From NCBI GenBank assembly GCA_949948895.1, contig CATLHE010000006.1, forward strand, positions 1 through 64,000: a DNA stretch of 64,000 bases. Direction: 5' to 3'. Both the position numbers and the translations under genes were made by a program. This document shows positions 1-8,800 of this stretch, piece after piece. Origin of the DNA: an uncultured Christensenella sp. (GTDB lineage: Bacteria; Bacillota; Clostridia; Christensenellales; Pumilibacteraceae). A model generated the notes under the pieces. The model was not told the origin of the DNA and did no database searches. It saw nothing but the letters and a program-made list of their open reading frames with translations. Every line of letters begins with the position of its first letter. Position 1 is the stretch's first letter.

Positions 1-51
1 GACGGCGTTGAAGCGCAAAGTTCTGACGACTCGGAAGCAGAAAAAGAATAA
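1..51 (+). CDS. C-terminal fragment of an upstream protein
   Basis: Reading frame 1 is open from the left edge and stops with TAA at 49-51. The sixteen visible residues are acidic and polar (ending SEAEKE), typical of a disordered C-terminal tail. The identity cannot be determined from this fragment. It may equally be a chance open frame, but it is followed by a repeat block and a hairpin, as expected at a gene end. Confidence 0.4.
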   Translation, partial: DGVEAQSSDDSEAEKE

Positions 52-60
52 ATAGAAAAG

Positions 61-286
61 TTACTATAAACCAAATTACAACACCAAACGCTTAAAGTTT
101 TCTTGCCTGTTTCTTTGTAAAGCAGTATGGAAATAATATGGTGGTTACGATAAATCAAATTGTAAATCACCACGTTTAAAGTTTTCTTGCCTACTTCTTT
201 GTAAAGCAGTATGGAAATGATAGGACAGTTACGATAAATCAAATTGTAACTCCATGCGTTTAAAGTTTTCTTGCCTACTTCTTTTT
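61..286 (+). repeat. 84-bp tandem repeat, three copies
   Basis: Units begin at 61, 145 and 229, exactly 84 bp apart. Each starts TTAC(T/G)ATAAA and contains the block TTTAAAGTTTTCTTGCCTAC or a close variant. The first two continue with TTTGTAAAGCAGTATGGAAA; the third diverges into a hairpin at 274-299. There is no reading frame in the block, so it is a non-coding tandem duplication upstream of gapA. Confidence 0.8.
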
Positions 287-304
287 CAAAAGAAGTAGGT
301 TTTT
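274..304 (+). terminator. Intrinsic terminator-like hairpin
   Basis: A perfect 12-bp stem (CCTACTTCTTTT at 274-285 with AAAAGAAGTAGG at 288-299, loop TC) is followed by T300-T304. A second copy of the 3' arm lies at 306-317. It probably ends the upstream transcript just before the gapA promoter. The stem is AT-rich, so its efficiency is uncertain. Confidence 0.5.
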
Positions 305-344
305 CAAAAGAAGTAGGTTCTTTATTAAAAGAAGTAATAAATTG

Positions 345-373
345 TTGACTAATCTTAGACGCAGTGATATAAT
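345..373 (+). promoter_or_regulatory. Sigma-A promoter of gapA
   Basis: TTGACT at 345-350, a 17-nt spacer, and TATAAT at 368-373. Transcription should start near 380, leaving a leader of about 22 nt that carries GGAGG at 390-394. Confidence 0.85.
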
Positions 374-401
374 AAGAAAAACAATATTCGGAGGTTTTAA
401 A

Positions 402-1439
402 ATGGCAAACGTAAAAGTTGCAATCAACGGTTTCGGACGCATCGGCCGTCTTGCATTCCGTCAAATGTTCGGCGCGAAAGGGTATGACATCGTCGCGATA
501 AACGACCTTACCAAGCCCTCGATGCTGGCTAACCTGTTGAAATACGACACCGCGCAAAAAGGCTACTGCGGCGTTATCGGCGAAAATCTTCACACCGTTA
601 CCGCCGACGACGAAGCCAACACGATCACCGTCGACGGCAAAGTCCTTAAGATCTATGCCGAGAAAGACGCTAAAGACCTGCCTTGGGGCAAGCTCGGCGT
701 AGACGTAGTGCTCGAGTGCACGGGCTTCTACTGCTCGAAAGAAAAATCCGAGGCGCACATTGCCGCGGGCGCCAAGAAAGTCGTTATCTCCGCTCCTGCG
801 GGCAACGACCTCAAAACCGTTGTCTTCGGCGTAAACGAGAAAACGCTCGACAAGAAAGACCAAGTCATCTCCGCGGCGAGCTGCACGACCAACTGCCTCG
901 CTCCCATGGCGAAAGCGCTTAACGATTTCGCCCCCATCCAATCGGGTATCATGAGCACCATCCACGCTTACACCGGCGACCAAATGATCCTCGACGGTCC
1001 TCATCGCAAAGGCGATATGAGAAGAGCGAGAGCGGGTGCCGCCAACATCGTTCCCAACTCGACTGGCGCGGCAAAAGCCATCGGTCTCGTCATTCCCGAG
1101 CTCAACGGCAAACTCATCGGTTCGGCTCAGCGCGTTCCCGTTCCCACCGGCTCGACCACCATACTCACCGCGGTCGTAAAAGGCAAGGACGTTACCAAGG
1201 AAGCTATCAACGCGGCAATGAAAAAAGCGGCTTCCGAATCGTTCGGCTATAACGAAGATCAGATCGTATCGTCCGACGTTATCGGTATGCGCTACGGCTC
1301 GCTCTTCGACGCAACGCAGACCATGGTCAGCAAAGTCGGCGACGACCTTTATCAGGTACAGGTAGTTGCTTGGTACGACAACGAGAACTCCTACACCAGC
1401 CAGATGGTTCGCACCATTAAATACTTCGCCGAGCTCTAA
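402..1439 (+). CDS. gapA: Glyceraldehyde-3-phosphate dehydrogenase, NAD type
   Basis: This is the glycolytic enzyme that oxidises glyceraldehyde 3-phosphate to 1,3-bisphosphoglycerate in the cytoplasm. The 345-residue product has the NAD-binding start (NGFGRIGR, residues 10-17), D35 after the second strand, the catalytic motif SAASCTTNC with nucleophile C161, and the partner H188 in the [10 protein letters not shown] stretch. The length is normal for the family. The ATG at 402 follows GGAGG by 7 nt; an upstream in-frame ATG at 342 lies before the promoter and is rejected. The gene is a single-gene unit with its own strong promoter and a terminator at 1636. No pgk or tpi is next to it. Confidence 0.98.
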   Translation: MANVKVAINGFGRIGRLAFRQMFGAKGYDIVAINDLTKPSMLANLLKYDTAQKGYCGVIGENLHTVTADDEANTITVDGKVLKIYAEKDAKDLPWGKLGVDVVLECTGFYCSKEKSEAHIAAGAKKVVISAPAGNDLKTVVFGVNEKTLDKKDQVISAASCTTNCLAPMAKALNDFAPIQSGIMSTIHAYTGDQMILDGPHRKGDMRRARAGAANIVPNSTGAAKAIGLVIPELNGKLIGSAQRVPVPTGSTTILTAVVKGKDVTKEAINAAMKKAASESFGYNEDQIVSSDVIGMRYGSLFDATQTMVSKVGDDLYQVQVVAWYDNENSYTSQMVRTIKYFAEL

Positions 1440-1481
1440 TTCTCGGCGGCGTATGCATCTCGCGATAGTGCGTCAACCGTC

Positions 1482-1530
1482 GCGCCTCCCTCAGTCGCGT
1501 AGGTGGGTCTACGCTCCCATCGGTAGGCGC
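1482..1530 (+). repeat. Family 1 structured repeat, copy A
   Basis: Outer stem GCGCCT (1482-1487) pairs with AGGCGC (1525-1530). Inner stem GCGTAG (1497-1502) pairs with CTACGC (1509-1514) around loop GTGGGT. It aligns with the copies at 40.2-40.8 kb, especially 40475-40523, but both stems differ in sequence while keeping their pairing. It lies in the gapA 3' region before the terminator. Confidence 0.65.
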
Positions 1531-1635
1531 TCGGATTTCCTTCTCTCTCGAGCGCTTACGCCACCGAGACGGATTTGGTTTGATGTCTCGCGGTTTGCCG
1601 CAGTGGTATTTTATCCGACAAAACAGTAAAACAAG

Positions 1636-1659
1636 AAACCCCTCGAAAGAGGGGTTTTT
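1636..1659 (+). terminator. Intrinsic terminator after gapA
   Basis: AAACCCCTC (1636-1644), a GAAA loop, GAGGGGTTT (1649-1657), then a T-run. The A-rich 5' side means it can also act on the minus strand for the small gene at 1715-1993. Confidence 0.88.
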
Positions 1660-1714
1660 CTGTGCATGAAAACGTATCGAAAAAAGCGGGATATCGTAAC
1701 GCGTTTAGACGCGA

Positions 1715-1993
1715 CTAGAACGCAGACAGCCAAACGATCACGGAGACTGCCGAAACGATAAACGCGCCTAGTCCTATGAAAAACGCGATGCGGCAAAGCA
1801 TGTCACGCCTAAACATAAAACACGTTACGGACGACAGCGAGGATATGACCGCGCCGACGAGAATGACGGGCACGGCGAGAACGTCCAGCCCGCGCGCGCT
1901 TACCGAAACGCATATCGTGACGAGCCCGATAACGGCAATACTAAGTGCGGCGACAGAGATTATAAGAGAGAGTACGGGTATTATCTTTTTCAT
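1715..1993 (-). CDS. Small predicted membrane protein, three TM segments
   Basis: The 92-residue product begins MKKIIPVLSL and is strongly hydrophobic, with TM-like stretches near residues 4-24, 35-58 and 67-90 and a short basic loop (FRRD) between the second and third. No family is recognised. An in-frame ATG at 2032 lies upstream of the -10 box at 2024-2029, so the ATG at 1993, about 24 nt after the expected transcription start, is preferred even though no good Shine-Dalgarno sequence is visible. The gene is divergent from the CotH-type gene and convergent with gapA. A chance open frame is possible, but the dedicated promoter and the hydrophobicity argue for a real gene. Confidence 0.6.
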   Translation of the reverse strand: MKKIIPVLSLIISVAALSIAVIGLVTICVSVSARGLDVLAVPVILVGAVISSLSSVTCFMFRRDMLCRIAFFIGLGAFIVSAVSVIVWLSAF

Positions 1994-2023
1994 ATCTAGT
2001 AGGTATCGCGAAGATATAGCATA

Positions 2024-2052
2024 ATTATACACCGATCGGCGGATAATGTCGA
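2024..2052 (-). promoter_or_regulatory. Sigma-A promoter of the small membrane protein gene
   Basis: On the minus strand TCGACA (2052-2047), a 17-nt spacer, then TATAAT (2029-2024). It is back to back with the plus-strand promoter at 2065-2093. Confidence 0.7.
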
Positions 2053-2064
2053 GCGTATTTACGC

Positions 2065-2093
2065 TTTACTTTTGCGCGCATATATGTTATAAT
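2065..2093 (+). promoter_or_regulatory. Sigma-A promoter of the CotH-type gene
   Basis: TTTACT at 2065-2070, a 17-nt spacer, and TATAAT at 2088-2093. The start codon follows 42 nt later with GGAGGAG in front of it. Confidence 0.75.
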
Positions 2094-2134
2094 CCAAATA
2101 CTTACGCAATCGATATCAAATTCGCGGAGGAGAT

Positions 2135-3838
2135 ATGAGATTTAAAAAATCGTTGGCTACCGTCTTGGCGGCGGTGTCGGTATTGTCGCTTGCGGCATGC
2201 GGCGGAAAGGACAATGGCAATAACAACAACGACGGCAACGACGACGGCAAAATTTCCGTCACATTTGTCGCGGGCGAGGGCGCGTTCAGGGACGGCGGCT
2301 CGAGCGTAAAGATCAAGGCTGACGCCGACGGCAAAGCCGCATCGCCCGATAAGTCGCCCGTGCGCGACGGCTACGCATTTGCCGGCTGGTTTGACGGCGA
2401 GACCGAATTCGATCCGAACAGCGCGCATACGCAGGATACGACGTACACGGCTACGTACGTATCGGGCAGTGCCGACGGCGTGTACGACGCATTGTTCGAT
2501 ATGGACAGCGTCGTAACCGTCGATATAGACATGTCCGATAAGGAATGGAAAAAACTCGACGCCGATTACGACAGGTTCTCGCACCATAAATCTCCGATAT
2601 ACCGCATGGCGGACTCGGTGACGATTGCTGTGAAAGCCGACGGCGAGACGCTTGAATATTATTATGAAGAAGTCGGCATACGCATGAAAGGCAATACCTC
2701 GCGCCGCAAATTCTATAACGACGACGGGTTTTATGCCAACGTCCATTTCAAAATGTCGTTTACGCAGACGTTTGACGACGAGGACGAGTATGCTCCCGAT
2801 GAGCGAAAAGAATGGACGGACGCCGCGGCGAGAAAAGCCAGAAAGAAGCGCACGCTTGGCGGAATGGAAAAGGTCGATCTTAAGTACAACAGGAACGCGG
2901 ACGAGACGTACTCTAAAGACATATACGCAATGAAGCTGTTCAGAGATAACGGTATAATCGCGCCCAACGCCTCGCTCTGCGCGGTATCGGCATTGGAACG
3001 CGACCGTTCTTACGAAAACTTGGGCGTGTACATGCTGTATGAGGCTGTAGACGAGGTATTCTTGGCACGAAACTTAAACGGCGACGACGAGGGCGATCTG
3101 TACAAATGCTCTTGGGGAAGCGGACGTGGAGCCGATTTGACGTCGCACTATGATCTTGTAGGCGTCGAGGACGAGCTCAACGGCGAGTTCTATACCTACG
3201 ACAAAAAGACTAATAAAAAGAAGACCGACGCAAGCGGTCAGCGCGACTTTTCGTCAATGCGGAATTTTATAGACGGTATTAACGGTCAAGACGCCGACTT
3301 TGCGGCGCTTTTGGATACCGACTATTTTGCTAGGTTCGAGGCGGTCAATTATATCCTCGGCAATCCCGATTGCATACGCAATCATTTTAACAACTATTAT
3401 ATATACTTCCGTCCGAGCGACGGCAAAGCGATAATCATTCCTTACGATTACGACAGGTGCTTGGGGATCACTAAGGACTGGGCGCCGTACAACGGCTGTT
3501 TGGAATTGACGCCGTTTGACGAGCGCACCACTATGAGCGATTGGGGTAATACCCAAGTCAATCCGCTGTACTTAAATCTTATCACCGAGAGCGCGGAAGG
3601 CGGGGCGGGTACGGTCAAGGAAAAGTATATAACGTATCTTACCGAGCTTGCTCGGTCCGAACAGCTTAAGCCCGCAGCTTTCGACGCCGTAAAGAATAAA
3701 TATAAATCTAATTACGATGCGTTTACCAAGACGGCTATAGGCAGCAATAACACGAGGTTCGATGCGAACGATACTGGCAATATGTCGTATGCGTATTACA
3801 TAGAACACAAGTTGTCGGTGTTAAACGAAAATATATAA
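2135..3838 (+). CDS. CotH-family surface lipoprotein with an InlB-type repeat
   Basis: The 567-residue product is an exported lipoprotein: the signal peptide ends in lipobox LAAC with C22 as the lipidated cysteine, followed by an Asn/Gly/Asp-rich linker. Residues about 40-110 form one InlB B-type repeat (DGYAFAGWFDGETEFDPN). The rest is a CotH kinase-like domain: GIRMKGNTSRR, KVDLKYNRNADETYSKDIYA, and the late acidic motif IIIPYDYDRC that marks the CotH active site. CotH proteins are atypical protein kinases, first known from spore coats; here the lipobox places the protein on the outer face of the membrane. A GGAGGAG ribosome site sets the start. The substrate is unknown. The gene stands alone under its own promoter. 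Confidence 0.88.
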   Translation: MRFKKSLATVLAAVSVLSLAACGGKDNGNNNNDGNDDGKISVTFVAGEGAFRDGGSSVKIKADADGKAASPDKSPVRDGYAFAGWFDGETEFDPNSAHTQDTTYTATYVSGSADGVYDALFDMDSVVTVDIDMSDKEWKKLDADYDRFSHHKSPIYRMADSVTIAVKADGETLEYYYEEVGIRMKGNTSRRKFYNDDGFYANVHFKMSFTQTFDDEDEYAPDERKEWTDAAARKARKKRTLGGMEKVDLKYNRNADETYSKDIYAMKLFRDNGIIAPNASLCAVSALERDRSYENLGVYMLYEAVDEVFLARNLNGDDEGDLYKCSWGSGRGADLTSHYDLVGVEDELNGEFYTYDKKTNKKKTDASGQRDFSSMRNFIDGINGQDADFAALLDTDYFARFEAVNYILGNPDCIRNHFNNYYIYFRPSDGKAIIIPYDYDRCLGITKDWAPYNGCLELTPFDERTTMSDWGNTQVNPLYLNLITESAEGGAGTVKEKYITYLTELARSEQLKPAAFDAVKNKYKSNYDAFTKTAIGSNNTRFDANDTGNMSYAYYIEHKLSVLNENI

Positions 3839-3879
3839 GAACAAGTCCGAATTTGCTTTTTGTGCAATGATAATATAAC

Positions 3880-3909
3880 TTGACAAGCGATATTACAGAG
3901 GTGTATAAT
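3880..3909 (+). promoter_or_regulatory. Sigma-A promoter of the zinc-ribbon operon
   Basis: TTGACA at 3880-3885, an 18-nt spacer, and TATAAT at 3904-3909, upstream of four closely spaced genes (3927-5669). Confidence 0.85.
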
Positions 3910-3926
3910 ACGTAAGAGGTTTACTT

Positions 3927-4304
3927 ATGAGGTTTTCTGATTTATTCGATGCCTATATAAACGATCGGTTCAAAACAAGCGGAGAAGTAGCGCGTGCGGT
4001 CGAGTGGTTTAAAAGCAAGATCCCTGCCAATATACTGCAAATGGAGTTTGATACGAGTCGATCTAATAAACAGGGCATTAAGGACGGCAACAAGGTGTAC
4101 AAGCTGGGGCTTGACCTTTCGACGTCTACGGCTTTTATAGAGTACTTGGAAAACTACAACCAAGGTCAACCGACCATGGCGATCTACGTCGATAAGGCTA
4201 AATCGCATATTACGATCAACGGCTGGCAAGCGAATAAAAAAATGTTTATGCGTTTCTATATAGAAAACGGCGTTGTAAAAAAATCGGTGCAAACGGATCG
4301 GTAA
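3927..4304 (+). CDS. Hypothetical protein, 125 residues
   Basis: No family is recognised. The product is soluble with mixed alpha/beta character and has no Cys motif, signal peptide or membrane segment. It opens with MRFSDLFDAY and is rich in Lys and Asn. The C-terminal half (MAIYVDKAKSHITINGWQ) reads as beta-strands. AGAGG precedes the start by about 8 nt. It is the first gene of an operon whose other members each begin with a zinc ribbon; the next start lies 1 nt after its stop, so the two are probably translationally coupled and may act together. Confidence 0.8.
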   Translation: MRFSDLFDAYINDRFKTSGEVARAVEWFKSKIPANILQMEFDTSRSNKQGIKDGNKVYKLGLDLSTSTAFIEYLENYNQGQPTMAIYVDKAKSHITINGWQANKKMFMRFYIENGVVKKSVQTDR

Positions 4305-4305
4305 A

Positions 4306-4719
4306 ATGAAGTGCCCGCGCTGTAACGCCAATGTCAAATACGGAAAAATGCAATGCAAAAAATGCGGATTGCATTTTCGATATTCCGATAACGCAGAATC
4401 GCCGCGCAAACGGTCTACTGCGTCTATTTTGGCGCGCGTCGGCGGTATTATGGGCTTGCATTGGATCTACCTCGGACACTATTTGCGCGGCATAATACAG
4501 CTCGTATTGTTCGCGGGATTTTTGGGCACGTATATTGCGCCGCAGCTCGCGCATATCTTTGCTACGGGGCAGTTCCGCGTGGTGTTCGACGCCGTTGACA
4601 TTATAGGCATGATACTTTTAATGGTTAATATAATACTTTATGTATTGGCAATAATAGATTCTATGCGTATTTCGGGCGGTATAATAAATACCGATTCGAG
4701 CGGATTCATGTTGAGATAG
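4306..4719 (+). CDS. Zinc-ribbon protein with a TM2-like membrane domain
   Basis: The 137-residue product starts with a zinc ribbon (C3-x2-C6 and C17-x2-C20), followed by a basic stretch and about three hydrophobic segments. The motif GLHWIYLGHYLRGIIQL resembles the glycine/aromatic core of TM2 domains, which are two-helix membrane modules of unknown biochemical role. It is likely an integral membrane protein with a cytoplasmic metal-binding head. It is the second gene of the operon, starting directly after the preceding stop codon. Confidence 0.82.
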   Translation: MKCPRCNANVKYGKMQCKKCGLHFRYSDNAESPRKRSTASILARVGGIMGLHWIYLGHYLRGIIQLVLFAGFLGTYIAPQLAHIFATGQFRVVFDAVDIIGMILLMVNIILYVLAIIDSMRISGGIINTDSSGFMLR

Positions 4720-4731
4720 TAGGAGCGTTTT

Positions 4732-5220
4732 ATGATTTGTCCGCAGTGCGGTTACGACATGGAAAATAAGAATAAATGCATGCGTTGCGGGTACGAGGTG
4801 AAAACGCTCGCGGTCGTCGAAGAAGATACCGACGAGCGCAAAGACGACGCTCGCGACGATGAGCCAGTCACACGCGTTATCGATCCCGCCGACACGTATA
4901 TCAGTAGCGGCGACGAGTACGGTGACGATTTTTCCGATCCGTTCTCGGCGTTGTTCGGCGACGTGTTCGATCCGATAAGCTCGCTGCTCGGCGGGTTGTT
5001 CGGTTTTGACGTGCGTTCGTCGTTCGGCTCGTCGGGCAGTTCGTATAACAACAGGATCGACGAGAGCGAAAGCGACAAGAAAGGCAAGGTCGTAGAAGTG
5101 AAAAAGGTAGAGATATTCGACGAGAACGGTAATCCCGTCGAGCAAGAGAGCAAGCTCAAAAAGACGGTCAATAAGATCAAAAACAAAGTAAAAAGCGCTT
5201 TTGACGGCGATAAAAAATAA
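4732..5220 (+). CDS. Zinc-ribbon protein with an acidic middle and a basic tail
   Basis: The 162-residue product has an N-terminal zinc ribbon (C3-x2-C6, C16-x2-C19), then a disordered Asp/Glu-rich segment, a Gly/Ser/Phe-rich middle (FGFDVRSSFGSSGS) and a Lys-rich C-terminus (residues about 142-162) that could form an amphipathic helix. No enzymatic motif is visible. GGAG precedes the ATG by 7 nt. It belongs to the same operon as the other zinc-ribbon genes and is possibly a scaffold or a membrane-surface adaptor; that is inference. Confidence 0.78.
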   Translation: MICPQCGYDMENKNKCMRCGYEVKTLAVVEEDTDERKDDARDDEPVTRVIDPADTYISSGDEYGDDFSDPFSALFGDVFDPISSLLGGLFGFDVRSSFGSSGSSYNNRIDESESDKKGKVVEVKKVEIFDENGNPVEQESKLKKTVNKIKNKVKSAFDGDKK

Positions 5221-5234
5221 GCGGAGGTATGATG

Positions 5235-5669
5235 ATGTTTTGCGGCAACTGCGGCACGGGGCTAAGAGCGGGAATGGACTTTTGTCCTAACTGCGGGAGT
5301 AGAATCACACCCGAAAACAATAATAACGGGGCGGAACGCGTAAGTCCTATCCAATCGGTAAACCCCGTAAGTCCCTTAACTACGTACAACGGCGCTACGC
5401 CCGATCATGCGTCTGGTGTTTCCCGCGAGCTTGGCTGGACGAGCATAAACGTTTTTGCGGTGCTGGGCTTTATCCTATCGTTTTTGGTAGGTATACCGGG
5501 ATTCGTGCTTTCGATCATGGGCTATCAGGTAGGCGATCGCACGGGCAAGAATAAAGGGCTTGCGATAGCGGGCATAGTGATAAGCATACTTAATATCATT
5601 TTTACTATTTTGATGATCATCGCCATTGTGGACAATGTAAACTCGAACAATCCATACTACCCGTATTAA
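5235..5669 (+). CDS. Zinc-ribbon protein with a DUF4190-like two-helix membrane domain
   Basis: The 144-residue product starts MFCGNCGTGL with a zinc ribbon (two CxxC pairs in the first 22 residues), a variable Pro/Ser/Asn linker, then two hydrophobic segments separated by a short loop (GYQVGDRTGKNKGLAIAGI), the layout of DUF4190 membrane modules. Three consecutive ATG codons lie at 5229, 5232 and 5235; GGAGG at 5223-5227 is best spaced (7 nt) for the third, so 5235 is chosen. It is the last gene of the operon and is followed by a strong terminator. Confidence 0.82.
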   Translation: MFCGNCGTGLRAGMDFCPNCGSRITPENNNNGAERVSPIQSVNPVSPLTTYNGATPDHASGVSRELGWTSINVFAVLGFILSFLVGIPGFVLSIMGYQVGDRTGKNKGLAIAGIVISILNIIFTILMIIAIVDNVNSNNPYYPY

Positions 5670-5682
5670 AATTCGATAAAGC

Positions 5683-5720
5683 AAACCCCTCTCGTACGAT
5701 AAAGCGCGAGAGGGGTTTTT
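5683..5720 (+). terminator. Terminator of the zinc-ribbon operon
   Basis: AAACCCCTCTCG (5683-5694) pairs with CGAGAGGGGTTT (5707-5718), followed by further T residues. Confidence 0.88.
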
Positions 5721-5736
5721 ATAATTATATTGCTAT

Positions 5737-5774
5737 AAAAAATCCTCCTTGCTTTTACTGCAAGGAGGATTTTT
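5737..5774 (-). terminator. Bidirectional terminator, serves nifJ
   Basis: AAAAATCCTCCTTGC (5737-5751) pairs perfectly with GCAAGGAGGATTTTT (5760-5774) with a short loop. It has T-runs on both strands and lies between convergent transcription units. Confidence 0.88.
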
Positions 5775-5801
5775 AAGTCATGTTTGACTGCTTTACGTTA
5801 T

Positions 5802-8800
5802 TTATTTACCTGCGCGGTGTTTGTAGCCTTCGAGACGTTCTTTGGCTTCCTTTTCCGCACGCTCGAACAATTGCTGAGCGACTTCGGGTTTGGCTTTTGC
5901 AAGAGAGCGGTAGCGCGTCTCGCCGCCGATAAACTCTTGATAGCTCTCTGTGGGATCCTTGCTGTCGAGAGTGAACGGGTTTTGACCTTTTTCCGCGAGC
6001 TCGGGGTTGAAGCGATAGAGCTGCCAATATCCGGCTTTGACTGCTTTTTCCTCTTCCTTCATGCCGTTGGACATGTCGATACCGTGGTTGATGCAGGTAG
6101 CGTAAGCGATTATAAGCGAAGGACCGTGGTAAGCTTCCGCTTCCGAAATGGCTTTGAGCACCTGGTTCTTGTCCGCGCCCATCGCGACCTGCGCTACGTA
6201 TACGTAGCCGTAGGTCATAGCCATTGCGCCGAGGTCTTTCTTTTTGGTGCGCTTGCCGCCTGCGGCAAACTTGGCAACCGAACCCGTCGGCGTGGATTTA
6301 CTCGACTGACCGCCGGTGTTGGAGTAAACTTCGGTGTCTACAACGAGAATATTCACGTCCTCGCCGCTGGCAAGAACTTGGTCGAGGCCGCCGTAACCGA
6401 TGTCGTACGCCCAGCCGTCTCCGCCGAAGATCCAGATTGACTTTTTGATGAGGCAATCTTTTTCGTCGTCGATGTATTTGAGCTCGGTCTTAAGATTGCC
6501 CTTAGCGGACTTGATCGCCGCGGGAAGGAGAGATACGATCTCCGCCGCCGCTTCTTTACTGCCGTTTGCGTCGTCGTAAACGGAGAGCCATTTCTCGAGC
6601 GCGGCATGGAGCGCTTTTGCGGGTTTTAATTCAAGCGCCGCTTTTACGTGCGAGATGAGCTGGCTTACGCGCGCTTTGTAGGCGAGGTTCATGCCGTAGC
6701 CGAACTCTGCGTTATCCTCGAACAGCGAGTTTGCCCAAGCGGGACCTTTGCCTTCCGCGTTTTTGGTATAAGGGCAGGTGGGCGCCGAGCCGCCGTATAT
6801 GGACGAGCAGCCCGTAGCGTTGGCAACAACCATTCTGTCGCCGAAAAGCTGCGTGATGAGCTTGATGTACGGCGTTTCGCCGCAGCCCGCGCAAGCGCCG
6901 GAGAACTCGAACAAAGGCTGTTTGAACTGACTGCCTTTGACCGTTTCGGGCTTGACTTTGTCGGAAACGTCGGCAAACGGGATCTTTTGCGAGTATGCGT
7001 AGTTGGCGGATTCCGTTTCGACGAGCTCGTCGAGCGGTTTCATAACGAGAGATTTCTCTTTGGACGGGCAGACGTTTGCGCAAGAGCCGCAACCCGTGCA
7101 GTCGAGCGGCGAGACCTGAATGCGGAAGAACATGCCCGTGTCTTTAAGCTGAGCAACGGCGGGTTTCGCAACGTACGTTTTGGGCGCTTTGTCCGTCTGA
7201 GCTTTGGTGGTGAGCACGGGACGGAGAACGGCGTGCGGGCATACGAGCGAGCATTGGTTGCACTGTATGCAGTTGTCCGCTATCCACATGGGAACGGTGG
7301 GGGCAACGCCGCGCTTTTCGTACTTGGTCGTGCCGCTGGGAACGGAACCGTCGGGCGCGAACGCCGAAACGGGGAGCTTGTCGCCCTCTTGACGAAGTAT
7401 GGGAGCTATTACGTTTTTGAAGTAGTCGTCGCCGCCTACGTCTGCCGCGACAGCGCCCGTCGTGGCGTTTGCCCACGCTTCGGGAACTTTTATCTCGACG
7501 AGACCTTCGATGGCGTTGTCTACGCAGGCATAGTTCATGTTGACTACGTCGTCGCCTTTCTTGCCGTACGCCTTTTTGATCATCTGCTTCATGTAGCTCG
7601 CGGCTTCCTCATAGGGGATTATGTTGGCGAGTTTGAAGAAAGCGGCTTGGCAAACGGTGTTGACGCCCTTTCTCGCGCCGATCTTATTGACTATATCGAG
7701 CGCGTTGATCGTGTAGAACTTGATATGCTTTTTGGCGATGGTGCGTTTCATTGCCGCGGGAAGCTCGGCATCCAACTGCTCGGGCGTCCAGTGGCAGTTC
7801 AAAAGGAACACGCCGCCGTCTTTGATATCGTCGACCATGTTGTAATGGGTGACGTACGCGGGGTTGTGGCAAGCCACAAAGTCGGCTTGGTCGATAAGGT
7901 ACGTGGACTTTATGGGCACGTCGCCGAAACGAAGGTGGGATATGGTAAGACCGCCCGACTTTTTGGAGTCGTAGAAGAAGTAGCCTTGGGCGTATTTGTC
8001 GGTGTGGTCGCCTATGATCTTAATGGAGTTTTTGTTGGCGCCAACCGTGCCGTCGCTGCCGAGACCGTAGAATTTGCAACGTACCGTGCCTTCGGGCGAC
8101 GCGTTGACAAACTCGGAAAAGTCGAGCGACGTATTGGTAACGTCGTCGATGATACCGACGGTAAAGTGGTTCTTGGGTTCGCTTGCGGCGAGGTTGTTGT
8201 ACACCGCGTTTACCATGGACGGATTGAACTCCTTGGAGCCGAGACCGTATCTGCCGCCTACGACTTTGATGTTTGATTTGCCCGCTTCGGTAAGAGCGGC
8301 GCAAACGTCGAGGTAGAGCGGTTCGCCGAGGCTTCCGGGTTCTTTGGTGCGGTCGAGTACCGCAAGACACTTGACGGAAGCGGGGAGAGCGGATACGAAG
8401 TGTTTGACCGAGAAAGGACGATAAAGTCTTACTTTCAAGAGACCGACTTTCTTGCCCTGTTTGGCGAGATAGTCGACGGTCTCTTCGACGGCTTCGCAGC
8501 CCGAGCCCATCATGACTATGACGTTTTCGGCGTCTTTCGCGCCGTAGTACTGGAACAGCTTGTACTCTCTGCCGGTAAGCGCCGATACTTCGTCCATCAT
8601 GCCCTGAACGATATCGGGCGTGGCGTCGTAGTATTTATTGGCGGCTTCGCGGTTTTGGAAGTAGATATCCGCGTTTTGCGCCGTGCCTTTTTGGTGCGGG
8701 TGGTCGGGGTTGAGAGCGCGCGTTTTGAATTCGCGGATCTCTTCCATGCAACCCGTCTTTTCGGCGAGCTTTTTCATCTCTTCGTACTCGATGCCGTCGA

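Noticed and set aside
61..286. CRISPR array or replication-origin iterons
   Set aside because: The 84-bp units have no spacers, and no replication gene or DnaA-type box cluster is seen nearby.
342..401. Upstream in-frame start for gapA
   Set aside because: It lies before the promoter elements at 345-373 and lacks a ribosome site; the family N-terminus begins at 402.
6648..8276. 542-codon plus-strand open frame over nifJ
   Set aside because: Antisense shadow of PFOR with a composition typical of reverse-frame translation.
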